The notes beneath the pieces were generated by a model. The model was not told the origin of the DNA, did no database searches, and saw only the letters and a list, made by a program, of their open reading frames with translations. The translations under genes were made by a program, and so were the position numbers. From assembly GCA_936450465.1 (NCBI GenBank), contig OW388291.1, positions 78,072,436-78,136,435 of the forward strand: DNA of 64,000 nt, in the 5' to 3' direction. Positions within the stretch are counted from its first letter, which is position 1. Every line of letters begins with the position of its first letter. The DNA comes from Gibbula magus. Lineage: Eukaryota > Mollusca > Gastropoda > Trochida > Trochidae. Positions 11,681 through 23,800 of this stretch are shown piece after piece.

Positions 11681-11960
11681 TTCAACTTAAATTGGGGTCA
11701 ACTTTGTCTTACAGTCTCTTTCAGTGCCATGATGACAGAACCGTGAAGACAATATCAACTCCATGGAGATGTCAACCAGCTAATGACTCAGCTCAACACA
11801 TAGAATTCTGAAGATCAAACCAATTTTTTAGCAGGCTCGAACATTTTCAGCTAAATTCTGGCCAACTTTGTCTTACGTTATCAGTCAGTGCCATGGTGAC
11901 AAAAACATGAAGACAATATCAATTCCATGGGGACTTTAACCAACTAATGACTTAGTTGTT
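11681..11960. repeat. Tandem pair of about 159-bp units
   Basis: Units at about 11,681-11,796 and 11,841-11,960 share 'caactttgtcttac', 'cagtgccatg.tgaca', 'gaagacaatatcaa', 'ccatgg' and 'aacca.ctaatgac'. Further copies are at 19,230-19,430 (about 97% identical to the second unit) and, more diverged, at 23,100-23,175 and 28,540-28,615. On the minus strand each of the first three starts ATGGA[A/G]TTGAT and reads MELILSS, followed at a distance by a gtaagaca donor-like string. The frame is closed soon after, so a first-exon role is only a thought. Confidence 0.6.
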
Positions 11961-12379
11961 TATCACAAGAAACCACCATACATGTCTCATTATCATGGTG
12001 TCCAATTATTGCAGTCACCAGCAAATGTGCTTTACAGTAGGCGTAAACACACGTGCGGCTTGGGCAGCTAAAATCTGTCGAAAACATGCGGCAAACATTG
12101 TACCTTTTGTTCCAAGGTTGTTACAGGGAATTATATCATGATGTTGTGAAAAGGTCGCATCTCATTGGATAATGTGAAAATCAGAGACGGTTTAATGTGG
12201 TTATACAGTGCTCTGTTTACTTCGTCTCTTGTGCAAGAATACGCTTGACATATCTGACATCTGAAAATTTAGTTGCAGGAGAGGATTGTACTTGAAACAT
12301 CGTATTTAGTGATTTTGGATCTGCAAACAAATTTATTTCAGGAAATATTCATCATTATTTCTACCTCGGCAAATAATTG

Positions 12380-13107
12380 TTTGGTTGCAGAGAAAAACAT
12401 AGTGTGTTGACAAGCACATCGGATTAATTTGGTTGCAGAGGTTTTCAAATTTACTAAATTTGACAAAAATAAGATGACATAAACAGAATCATTTCGGCAA
12501 GTTGTCTCTCGCTAAGTGTATGACGTAATGAAACCAGTGTATGTAACGCACCCTTCCTTTGGCTCATTCTGTATCAACCGTTTCTAACAAAAACAATAAA
12601 TTAGTGCTTACTAATTCTGGTTGCTAATATTCACGTTTCATCTCGCGGCCACAGTATAAAAAAAATGTAAATTATTGCTTAGATTTTGACAAAATGTGTC
12701 AAAAGTACCTAACAAGACATGCCTTATGGTAGGAAATTAATCAAGGTTAGTGAGTCGTTTCTATCCATACCATTAGAAATGACAGCAACATGATAATATG
12801 ACATGATCAAAAAACGGACTCGATAACGATCGCTAATTAAGAAGTTTCCTCTTACTGAAAATTTTGAAATAAAAGGCAAGGGAAGTTCCAACATTCGTCA
12901 TATAAAGATGTTTTCTGTTTGATGAAAACATGTATTTTGAGGATTTAAACAGTTTGGTTGCAACCAAATTCGGAAATGACTCGATTTCCATGTGAACTTA
13001 TTATCTGCAACCAAATTCAAAGATTTCATGTTATATATCATGCTACAGATAATCACTTCAGCTATCAGGAAAACCTCATTTGAGGAATTTTTAAGAGTTT
13101 GGTTGCA
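12380..13107. repeat. Cluster of the 10-mer TTTGGTTGCA
   Basis: Exact copies start at 12,380, 12,428, 12,953 and 13,098 on the plus strand, and at 12,959 and 13,006 on the minus strand. Two overlap to form the 16-base palindrome tttggttgcaaccaaa (12,953-12,968). Looser variants occur near 12,269 and 12,619. The stretch has no gene; the 83-codon minus ORF at 12,898-13,149 is unsupported. Confidence 0.65.
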
Positions 13108-13610
13108 TTTTATGGGTATTTTAGACACCCCGTCAATGGGACCCTTCAATTACTCTTAGGCAAAATATCCTTATTTCAGGCAACATATCATCCAAATGTT
13201 GTCAGATTACAGAATAAACCAACCTCAAATTTTATTTCTAACAAACACAATATTGATTTTAATTACAGTGTACATTAATGTAAACCTCCCCGAGGATAAG
13301 GTTGAAACAAGTAGGAGGAAATTGGCGTTAGTTATATATTTATATTAACTTCTTTAAAGTTAAAAAAACAAAGGCTGAAACTGTTTTGGATTCCCAAACA
13401 GTTGCACACTATTCTATTGATCATATATGATCATATATGATCATCCTTTTTACTCTTATCGTATAGCTACTTATTGATTTTTTTGGATTTTAGTAAAAAC
13501 CTTCTGTAGGTTCTAATATTTCTACATGACAGTGAAAATGTGAGCCATAAGATTAAAGCATGGCATTGAATTCAAAGCATATGATCAACCAATTCATGAA
13601 AGAAAAATCT

Positions 13611-13724
13611 TCATCACCGATGTATTTCTGTCATTAGCATCTTCCGGACATCAAATATCGTTGTCTGCTCTCTTTTGATGTACATGTTGTCTGTCTCCAA
13701 AATAGGATACCTTGTCGTCTGTCC
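13611..13724 (-). pseudogene. Exon-like IKREQ segment, copy 2
   Basis: The minus strand reads GQTTRYPILETDNMYIKREQ then TTIFDVRKM, with a stop at 13,611-13,613. The acceptor-like end just upstream is tttctagag. It is the most open of the diverged copies. Compare GQTNYLDVERNDIKRKQT at 21.7 kb. The pattern G-Q-T-x(n)-I-K-R-[EK]-Q-[TM] is shared despite many substitutions, which argues for coding history. No family assignment is possible. Confidence 0.4.
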
Positions 13725-14200
13725 GTGACTCTAGAAACCTCATTTCATCTGCTTGCAACACGCATCCTGTCAAAGAGACACATCTCATTCTATTGAAATA
13801 GATAGCATTTCTCTTGATTAAAACAATATTAACTACATGAAGATCCTAGTCATGTTAGATATTCACGTTGAGTTCTATTAAATATAAATGCATGAATTCA
13901 TTTATCAATTGTGTACATGTGTAAGAATATCAAAAGTTATTCTGGCATGTTTTCAAATATCATTATCAAATAATGTTGGTAAAAATGTGTTGCAATCGTA
14001 AATGACATGAAATTTCATGCAAGTTGAATTTTCAAACAACCACATTTCATCAAATGTCATCCAAATTTAAAAACATTATGACCGACCCCAACCGCGGACA
14101 TGCATTCGTTCGACAAGAAAAGATAAAAGATGTACGCATGCATATACATCCTCACATATATAAAACACTCTTCTAACGATTTGTGATCATAACTCCAGGT

Positions 14201-14311
14201 TTACACACTTTCTTTTGTCCACGGACACATCCAATTGCGGGATTTGACAGTAGATGATGAGACAATAATGGTCCCTTTAATAGGAACTTTAAATAAAAAT
14301 TTCACTTTCCA
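14201..14311 (-). pseudogene. Exon-like VSSST segment in L2
   Basis: The minus strand reads WKVKFLFKVPIKGTIIVSSS then TVKSRNWMCP and stops at 14,201-14,203. The L1 relatives at 3,225-3,530 share S-S/T-x-V-T/K and the following R/H-G/N-M. The preceding sequence, aaccttctc rich in pyrimidine on the minus strand, matches the acceptor region of L1 but lacks its AG. Length and frame fit a short exon or its remnant. Confidence 0.3.
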
Positions 14312-16675
14312 CATCAGTGAGAGTGTGAAGAGAACCTTCACATTATTGATTAGAAGAGACCAAATTAAGTTTCAGCATGAGGTTCAACAGAGGTGTGAGG
14401 TAGAGCAGGACATTTTGCACTAGAAAGTTCCATGTAGAACACACTGCTAATTGGCGTGAATACTTCCGATTGTGAGTTTCAAAAGCAGTAAAATTTATTG
14501 AATATATTGAAGAAAACTGTCAATGAAGGTATTGATTTGAATTTTCTTCATTCCACGCAAATGTAACATTATTTCCCTTCATATAACATTGTATTTCATT
14601 CTGTATTAACCGTTAATAATATTCATTATTCCTTTTAATCAGAATTTGTTTCATTTTCAGGTGATCTGCATCAAGTATAAACCTATTTGTTTAAATTTAC
14701 AGCGATTATTTGTTCAATCTCCGCCTTTTTGTCAATATTCACGTTGTGAGAATCAGGTAACATTTCATTAATTAAACAGGAAATTCGGCCCCGAATATAA
14801 TCCAGTTAGATATTTCCATGTGTAGATGATTTACCCCAGGCAAGATTTCATAATACTTTTATTGAATTTCTTCACTGGCAATGAATCACAGAATACAGTT
14901 TCGTACCAAACGTTTGTTCACCGACATATCTAAGTGCAAATATCATGTATATATATGTATATGTATATCATTGATGTTCATTGTAACGACAATAAAATTG
15001 CATCACATACAATACAATGAATCATCATATATCCATGAATAGAACAGTCATCCTCAAACGTACCATGTGGTCGACACATCTTTATTAAATTTGGCAAAAT
15101 AAAATAGAAGGAAGAAGTAAATTTGAAAATTCATATTTATTTTAATTCCAGTTTCATATTGACTTTCAACGTGAAAAAAATCATCACAAAGACATTGAAC
15201 GAGTATTAGAGAAAATACATGATTTGTGTTAGACCCAGTTGACCACTTACTGACCTGACTGTAGTTTTGAAAAAAATGACCCTTGGTCACTTCAAAGAGC
15301 TGCCAAAATGTCACTGTTTTATTATCAAAACAGATTATGTTATAGAACCCTTAACTTTCTTCTTAAAATGCGAAATGCAGAATTATCGGTTCTGTTTTCC
15401 GCGTTGATATAATGCTTCAAAGACATTCCAATTTAAACAATATTTGCACTGAAACACACAAGTAGGTGAACAAACGTTCGGTACACATCTATATACGAGG
15501 CTATATGAAGTTTCAGTATCAACAAGTTTCAGAAAAACAGGTAAACTTCAAATTGAAATGACAAAACTTTCTATATCTCTGACATTTCGATGGTAACTAA
15601 ATTAGCCCAGGCAATGTCGTGTGTAAGGTTAGTATCAAATTCAGAAGCAACACTTATTCTAGTTGGAAATTAATCAGAACACTAAGTTGGAAATTATTCT
15701 CAGTTTACCACTTGTAAAATGAGTATTACAGTTTTACGATGGCAAATACTGTATATCAATTAATCACCTTGAAGCTGTAGGTTTTCGTCAATAAATTGTC
15801 TCCTGCCATAAATTCTAGTTTATTATATTAATAAGACGTTCTCTTCATATATTATTTAAGATTGCATTCGATTGAGTACATTTGCTTTTAAAATTCACTA
15901 TTTTCGACATTTTGACAATTAAAATGATTTGAAATGTATTAGTAAATGAAACCTCCAGTAAACATGATAAGAAACCACTATTACCCTTAATATATAGAAC
16001 ATGCTAAGTTTTGCGTTGGGCTCACACTATGACTGCACTAAACACTTTATCATGCCAGTATGTTTTGAGTTTAAACCTCACCTGATGTGCTTTAATTCAG
16101 TCCATCTGCCCCCGTAATATTTCTCTCTGTTCACATCTGTGAACCTGTGGTTATCAATCAGCAGCAAACACTCTTCTAATTAATATTTAAAGGCGATGTA
16201 GTACGTTTTGTCATAAAGATTCTCATCATATTGTTATATTAGACCTAAAAATATCATTAAACGATCCGATTAGCTGTATCCATAGAAAACGGTTATTCGT
16301 AGTGAAGAAAAGTGTGCGATATCTAAACAACAATTCTGTGGAAATCTTCAGTGTGAGAGGTAGATCACATGAGAGTACAGACAGCAAGATGGTTGACCAT
16401 TTCATCATTGGTCCATTGTTTAAAACTTTACTTGGAGTGTTTAGGTATCACTACACCAGTCAAATCACTTGAACAATCTTCGAGCAACCATTGAATACCT
16501 TAAAATGGACGCTAGACGTCAAACTCTTGTTATTGATTCAGGAGTGTTATTTAACCATTGGTAACACTTATCTACCTGTTTGTGAAACATACGATACATA
16601 TACTTTAACATATGTAAACAAACTTGAAAGTGTTATGTAAGTTACATAGGGTTTTAAAGTAGGTTTTAAATTGCC

Positions 16676-16774
16676 TTAGACATGGATTTGTTCCTCACAA
16701 TAGGTTTTCACGGAGACATCAACTATCATCTGCTCTCTCTTGATGGCTCCCACCTTCTGATCCAGATAAGTCAT
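16676..16774 (-). pseudogene. Exon-like IKREQ segment, copy 3
   Basis: The minus strand reads MTYLDQKVGAIKREQM then IVDVSVKTYC and stops at 16,676-16,678. Immediately upstream is the 31-base identical core (16,774-16,804) that is also found at 7,132-7,162 and, inverted, at 1,369-1,399. In that core the minus strand contains tttctacag, a possible acceptor. Confidence 0.35.
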
Positions 16775-17189
16775 CTGTCAATGACCGGTAACAAGCTGTA
16801 GAAACCTCCTTTCATCTACTGACAACTGTCTAACAGACACATCTCAATCTGGCTGGAACGGAGTTTTCATGTTCTCCTGAAAGCAACGGACGTGCAATTA
16901 GGCCTGTGATAATATTTTCATAATCAATAGACGAAGTTAGTCACTTCTGGCGACAATTGCCCCAGCAAAAATAACAAATAAATCCAAGTAACGTTTTAAA
17001 ACATTTACAAATTTGATTACAATAAAATGTCATTTTAAAAACTAATCATTTTAGCTTCTCTTCTTCATCTTTGAAAATCAATCAAAAACATCCTCCTCCT
17101 GTATTATATGTTCTACGACCTAACCATTGACAAGTAGATAATATCTCGTTCTCGCGTCAACAACATGTTAAAATAATAATAAAGCTCAC

Positions 17190-17284
17190 CATGGCATCAA
17201 CGTCAAAATGAATAACAAGGTGTGATCCCAAATACAGGAAGTATTTAACAACACGTGTGCTTGCCGATACTCCACACAGGGAAC
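17190..17284 (-). CDS. Candidate internal exon (CGV segment), 95 nt
   Basis: On the minus strand an acceptor-like atttacag is followed by 95 nt and a donor-shaped GTGAGC (17,184-17,189). The frame after two leading bases reads SLCGVSASTRVVKYFLYLGS then HLVIHFDVDAM, open throughout. The L1 paralogue keeps the frame for its first half but has lost the donor. No signal peptide, named domain or catalytic motif is visible; the end of the frame is mildly hydrophobic. It lies between the KDPxTN segment (upstream in transcription) and the IKREQ segment (downstream), the same order as in L1. Chance AG..GT pairing is common in AT-rich DNA, so confidence stays low. Confidence 0.3.
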
Positions 17285-18018
17285 CTGTAAATCAAATTCT
17301 CTCTCCTCAGTTCCTGGAGAAAGTCCATTCAAATATTTATATCAAGAGATATGATTAAATTGCCGGCCCGTACCAACAGGATGTGAGGTAGACCAGGACA
17401 TATAACACTGAGAGATTCAATGTAGAATATATGAAGGAAAGGACACAATGTACGTCTGTTGTGTTAGTTTAAACCCTCCCAGTAGTGTCTTTTGTTTTGT
17501 TTGATACAAATTTACATACAAGAAAAGGATTGGGTACAAATCTGCTTAGAACACCCCCTTATAACAACAAGATGAGAAAACAATTGAAATATATAAAATA
17601 ATTGTATTGATTGACAAATGTACGTTCAGTTAGATCTCCATTATCATGCGGTAAGTTTAAATGTATGTACATATTGGTGGCACTGCGTAGAGTAGACACT
17701 ACACTAGTTCTTTGTACTTGAACTGACACTCAAAATGTGTTGAATATAATATCAATTATATTCACTTCGAAGTGTATTGATAAACATTTAAGCTTGTGTA
17801 AATAGAGAAAAATTGATTATTTAAGTGACTTTTACAATATTATGGATGTTCAATCAATTTACAATCAGTTGAATTTTTAAAAATGTTTTTAAAATTTAAC
17901 ACCGTCAAAAAACAGAGAATATGTTCTGTCCATCTGGAGACTATGTACAAGGTAAAATAAACTGCTAGTGTATTTCATTCTGTATGAACCCTTTTGATTA
18001 GATTATTACTTTGTATCA

Positions 18019-18113
18019 TTATGTGTGGAGGATACTTGAAGCCCAGCTTCGTGTACAATATACATGTACAGGGTATATACTGTTAATGTTAGTCCACGGG
18101 TCTTTTATTCAAT
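18019..18113 (-). pseudogene. Exon-like KDPxTN segment, copy 2
   Basis: The minus strand reads KDPWTNINSIYPVHVYCTRS then WASSILHT and stops. It is the partner of the 9,750-9,941 frame, with conserved YC, WA and ILH. Confidence 0.35.
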
Positions 18114-19229
18114 GCTCGCCGCTAATGGCTGTGATACATTAAACATTAACTCTCTCACACCATATGTGGTCATTTTTCGGTTAGGTGCTCACTGCGAAGT
18201 TCATGTACCACGTAGGATACATGTAGTCAACCAGGAGACAATGAACAGGGTACAACTGTGTGTAAGCCCTCTAGTCGTTCATTCCCCACGAACACCTCTG
18301 ATTAGTTTCTTTCCAGTCAGATTAAGGGGGATGTAGAAGTTGATTAGTTGCTTATTAAGCTGCATAATATATACAGGCATTGATCTGTTCCCTTAAGGTA
18401 TCGGCCATCTTCATGTGTAATTGATTGCCTGGTGTTTAGAGTGGACTTGTAGATCGCGTAAATAACTATCACCGAATGGCTAATTAAAATCTGTAAAAAT
18501 TAGACGAACTGCGATTTTCAACTTCCATCACTCGCCCGAAGAAGAGACTGTAGTATAATATTTACATATGTTTCGTTGGTAGGTTAATCTCACCGCGTAA
18601 AATTATAAAGGACGACTTGGCTATATCTCATTTTAATACATATAAGTTTGATAAACATTGTGAAATCGTTTTTATATTTTACGATTCTGATTATTACTGG
18701 CCATTTTTAAACAAACGAAACAGCCGTTAGAATCATGAATCTAAGATATCCACCCATTCAGTACTATTATAAAGTCATACAATGTACTTGCAGCAGTATT
18801 ACACTGGTTTAATATCGGCGCATAAATATTACACTGCAATATCTTCCGTGGGCTAAAAATAAATTATCACTGCATTTCTTTATATAAACAATCAATCCCA
18901 GCAAATAAACAGGTAAGATTTCTGGTGAACACAGGTCGTATTTCTAGCAATAATAATTCAACAATCACTTCCTTGCGACTTTATTTCCAAAATTAATTAG
19001 CCTCACTTTGACATCCATTATTATTGAAATACACGTATGTTTTCTTGCAGTTTTTACTACTTTTACTTTTACTTCCTGTTTTTAACTTTTTATCAAATTA
19101 TTCATGTTAATTTGGGTGAATGTTTTTAGTTGAGCAATTTCTATCAATTGGGATCAAACTACACCAAAGGATTACCTTCACGTATGAACTAATTGTTCAG
19201 TCAACATATCTTTAAATATCGTGTCACAA

Positions 19230-19430
19230 CACATAGAATTCTGAAGACCAAACCAATTTTTTAGCAGGCACGAACATTTTCAGCTAATTTCTGGTCAACT
19301 TTGTCTTACGTTATCAGTCAGTGCCATGGTGACAAAAACATGAAGACAGTATCAATTCCATGGGGACTTTAACCAACTAATGACTTAGTTGTTTATCATG
19401 TTTACCACCTTACATGTCTCATTATCATGG
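19230..19430. repeat. Third copy of the 159-bp unit
   Basis: From cacatagaattctgaaga to gacttagttgtttatca it matches 11,801-11,970 with only a few differences, in direct orientation about 7.4 kb away. Confidence 0.8.
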
Positions 19431-19439
19431 TATCCAATT

Positions 19440-20822
19440 ATTGAAGTCAATGGCAAAATGCTTTACAAAAGGCTTATACACAGGTGGGGCTTGAAAGCCT
19501 CCCAAAATGGGAAAATTTAGTTTTTATGCCAAAGGGCAGTGATCATTCGTAGGTTTTGTCCTAAAGAAAGTACAGTAAGATGTTGTAATGCAATACATTT
19601 AAGGGTGGCATAAATCCGGAGATAGAACAGAACAATTACTTATTCCCAGTGTCTGAAAGTGACATCGTTTGTGGATAATAATTTCATTGAAACTTTGATT
19701 GTCAAAAGGTGGAAGATCCAAATGGGACACTGAGGAACGCCTGGATAACAATTAAGAAATGAAGGATGCTGATTTAAGGAAATAGCTGTAGTATTGCCAC
19801 TTATTAGTGTTAACATGTTCAAATGACGGATGCAAACTTCCAAATAAATCAAATGAAGGTATCTTTAACAGAGTTAAAACAACCATGTATCTTGAGCCCT
19901 TGGCAACTCAAGTGTGTGGATTGTCACTGAAAGTTGCAACAAAACAAAAGCATGTGTAGCAGTAATTGCACGAAAGCACAAATAATACAAGTATAAAGCT
20001 CAGTGAAGAAAAAAGTTCCTGTATGCTGATCGAAAATCTGAAGAAATCTCGTAGAAACATGTCCAGATAAAGATGTACACATATTTTCAACATTGATTCA
20101 AACAAATGATGATAACGTTTATTTTTGCTACAAAGAAAACATGTCACAATATTGGAATTATAAAATTGTGTAAATAACCAATAATAATTAAACAAGTTTG
20201 AGGCTGACTGAGTTGTATTTCGTTAGCTTCTTTAGATACAGAGGGGGTTATATTTTAGTTTTATGCTTCTTAAAGCTTTTTATTTACGAGTTCACGTTCA
20301 TGTAGATATGTTAATTGTTTATCACCGCCGCCGTAGCCTTGAGACAGAGGAAAACATATAGATGTTTAAAACAATCTACATTGTGGAGATGAATATATTC
20401 TGGTTTAGAAACATATTTCGTATGTACACATGGTGCTAAACTCCAAAAGGTTTTTAAATGTTCGGGGTATTAATCAAATTGTAGTTTTAAACTTATCTTA
20501 TCTTTGAATAGCAATTCTTTTATTGTTATAGTGATGACAAGGTTAACATAAACATTCCTTTGATACAAGAAAGCAAATATTGCTCTATATTTAAGACACC
20601 TTGTTTAACAGCAAGTAACCTGCTGACCTTTACTAAGGACAGGTCACCGTCTAAGTATTTTCTTTAGTTGTGACGTATGAATTGACAAAATTACACCTTT
20701 TGGCTACTTTCAAGTTTGTTTTCCATAGAATACAATACAACTGGAAATATACCTTTTTGTATGTTGATTTGTTTAATTTGTTTACATGACTTACATACAT
20801 TAACATCATAGATACATTGTAG
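19440..20822. other. Single-copy stretch, no supported gene
   Basis: There is no paralogue in the window. The hydrophobic 95-codon minus-strand ORF at 19,908-20,195 and the overlapping small ORFs at 20,651-20,903 lack splice sites or homology support that I can see. Confidence 0.4.
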
Positions 20823-23800
20823 AGGAGTAAAGATACAGCTCTGTTCATTTCCTCCACAACTCGACCAATTTCCCTTTCCTTTAATTAACTTGAACCATGT
20901 CATTTTGTCTTAATTAATATTTAATCACCTTTAATAAAGCTGATTCATTTCTGGTTGAATAAATGATGTTACAATTATGGTTTCATACTTGGGAGATATT
21001 TCGATCACATCAAACATTTACATTGGAAATAACAAATCAACGAACAGACGTTTTAAATGCTGATGCTTTTCTCCTAAATAGCTACTTATTCTCACATGTT
21101 CATACCACTTTTCAATCAATCACATTAGTTCATGCTATTGATCTACGACCATTTCACAGGATAACGTTATGTATAGAAATAGGCGAAGGAGTCCCTGCAT
21201 TCTAATTTACTAATGTATCACAAATTTGGACTACTTGGAGCTATATCAAGTTTAACTGATACGATTACAGGAAACTAATCTGGTTTTAGAAAATAAATCC
21301 ACCGTTCTTCAAACAAATGTGGAAAATTCATAATTTTATTTATTGATTTTTGTCAGCTCCATATTGCATCTGAAAATGATCTGAGAAGTTCAAATTCAAT
21401 ATTTCTGTCAGATGCATGCTTCACGCGACCTTTAGAAGTTTGTCTAATGTCATTAAGCTTATAGCATACATTAATTTTCTTTAATAGCTTATTCTAAAAT
21501 TTGGCATCATAATCCATTTCATATGCTATGTGAGTTGGTATTGAATATCTCACCAAAGCTGATATATAGCAGATGCACCATAATAAAATGAAGGCAATTC
21601 TATGTTTCCACTTATCTTATTAACGTCTTCTTTGACGTTGGTTGTTCGTATTCGTCTGTTTTCGTTTGATGTCATTTCGCTCCACATCTAGATAATTCGT
21701 CTGTCCTTGACTGAAATCTCTAGAACTTGCCTTTCGTGTATTGCAAATAGACGTAGCTTAATCATGGTGGAAGTACTTATTCGTCGATTACAGAAAACAA
21801 TTTCCTATTGAACCTTTAACAACTTTTCATAATTAATACACTGGTCTAGTATTTGACAACATTTCAGCAAAGAAATCGTCATCAAGTAATTAAAGATATG
21901 ATAAAACAATCAATCAGTTTAAAAGTAAGTCACAACATGATACAACTATATCGTACGTATTTGATAAAATTTAACCGCAAATAGAAGCATTATCTTACTG
22001 TATTTATGTATCTTAATACCGTACAACCGACTTCTTTTATGAAGCATGTAAGTGTATGATGAAGGTGTTGATTGTATACTTCTCTCACATATATGTTCTC
22101 TGGTTTTTCATTTTCATCCAATCTGAATCCTTCAGATCACTGACTGTGAAGCATGTAAGTGTGCAGGATGAAGTCATTGATCAAATGCTTATCTCATTGA
22201 CGGACTCAAAATGTACATTGGGTGCAGACAAGGATGTACAGGATGTAAAAGAGAATGTCCTTGGATGTACTCTGGTCTTACATTCTATGGTTCATGAACA
22301 TTTCTAATTAGTTTCTTCCTGACCAGGTAGTTGAGTTTAGTTATTTGCTTTCTTACGGTATTGACCACGTAAAGTGTACTTTATGTAAAGGTTAATGTCA
22401 TAGTAACTCCCCATTCCGAGGCCCATTATTTTCACGTAATGGAGAGTTACGAGGTCACCTACTTAAATTACACTCAAAGGAATGCTCTTTTATAAAAAAA
22501 AAATACTTTAAATAATTAAAGAAATTAAATTTCTCCTAAAAATATGATGTTATGTGTAACTGTCCATTTCTGAAAAATAATGGAGTGGAAGAACAATAGG
22601 ATGACGTCACAATTGTACTTTCATAATAGCTATAGTCAGTTAGGTGGTCACAATGTTAACATAGATCACAAAGTGTGAGTTAATGACCACCACCGAATGT
22701 GTAAATCTGCAGAGATAATCCAACTGCGATTTACCTTTATTGACCATCATTCATTAATATATCATAAAAACGTACCATTGTACCACCCATAATGTAATTT
22801 ACATCTGAAACCAATTCAATAACCCGAAAATTTAGATAAATTTTCTCTTGTAATGTACATTGTAATTCCGATAATTTCTTCCAATTTAAACCAAATCACC
22901 AAATTGATAAATAAGTTAACTATGATTATAACAACTTTTAACAAGATTTATTTGTTACAATATATCATTTAAACAAATATTATTGATTAGAATGATTGGA
23001 AACAAAAACACTAAATGATAACCTTCAAGTAACCAATACATATTTAGTCTACTGACAGTCCTAATGCGGATACGTGGTTGTTTTCCTTTGAATACATTGT
23101 GTTTCAGTGATGCTAACTATTGTATGAAGACAGTATAAAGTTCATGGAGATGTCAACCAGTTAATGAGTTAGCTCAAGCACCTTGTTTATCACTAGGGAC
23201 CACCTTCCATATCTCATTATCATGATATCCAATTATTGGAGTCAATGGCGAATATGCTTTACAACGAGCTTTATAAACAAGCCGTTCTTTGATTAATCAC
23301 ATTGGTATCCTTAAGTATTTTGAAGCTATGGAATATAGTCTATGAACAAAACTGCCCATATTATAGGTTAAATAATATATTAACAATTATAGAGTAACAA
23401 TTCATCTGCTTAAAAGGATGTTTTTCAGTTTGTAAGTGTTTATTTCCTTTGGAGTGCTGGGGTTGTACTGTGGGTTGTTTTTAATATATATAAACCCAGA
23501 TTTTTCGTATTATCATATCTTGTACGGGTTCCGTTTAATAGTAGTGAAGACATTTAGATTCCTTTCAAAATCATTCAGAGAATACGTGGACCTGTAAACT
23601 CCAGAAAATTAAATGTTAAGGGGACGGCCATTTTCTGTTGAGTGAACGAAATTGACAGACTGTCAGTTTTATTTTATTACTTCAAAGATATTTCGGTCAA
23701 CATCATACAAGCATAGTTTTACAGGGTCTGTGAATAAAGAAACGATAACTAGGTCAAATTGTGTAAATTCATAGATCCAGTTTTGCATTTATATAATTTT

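Larger units (their letters stand above)
14100..18870. repeat. Ancient duplicated block L2 (paralogue of L1)
   Basis: Same-orientation paralogue of 3,120-10,460, with the anchors listed there. L2 is about 2.6 kb shorter, partly because it lacks the 504-bp element and the foldback elements of L1. Confidence 0.7.

Noticed and set aside
19908..20195. Hydrophobic 95-codon minus ORF, possible membrane protein
   Set aside because: It is AT-rich, has no paralogue or splice support, and its hydrophobicity follows from T-rich codons.
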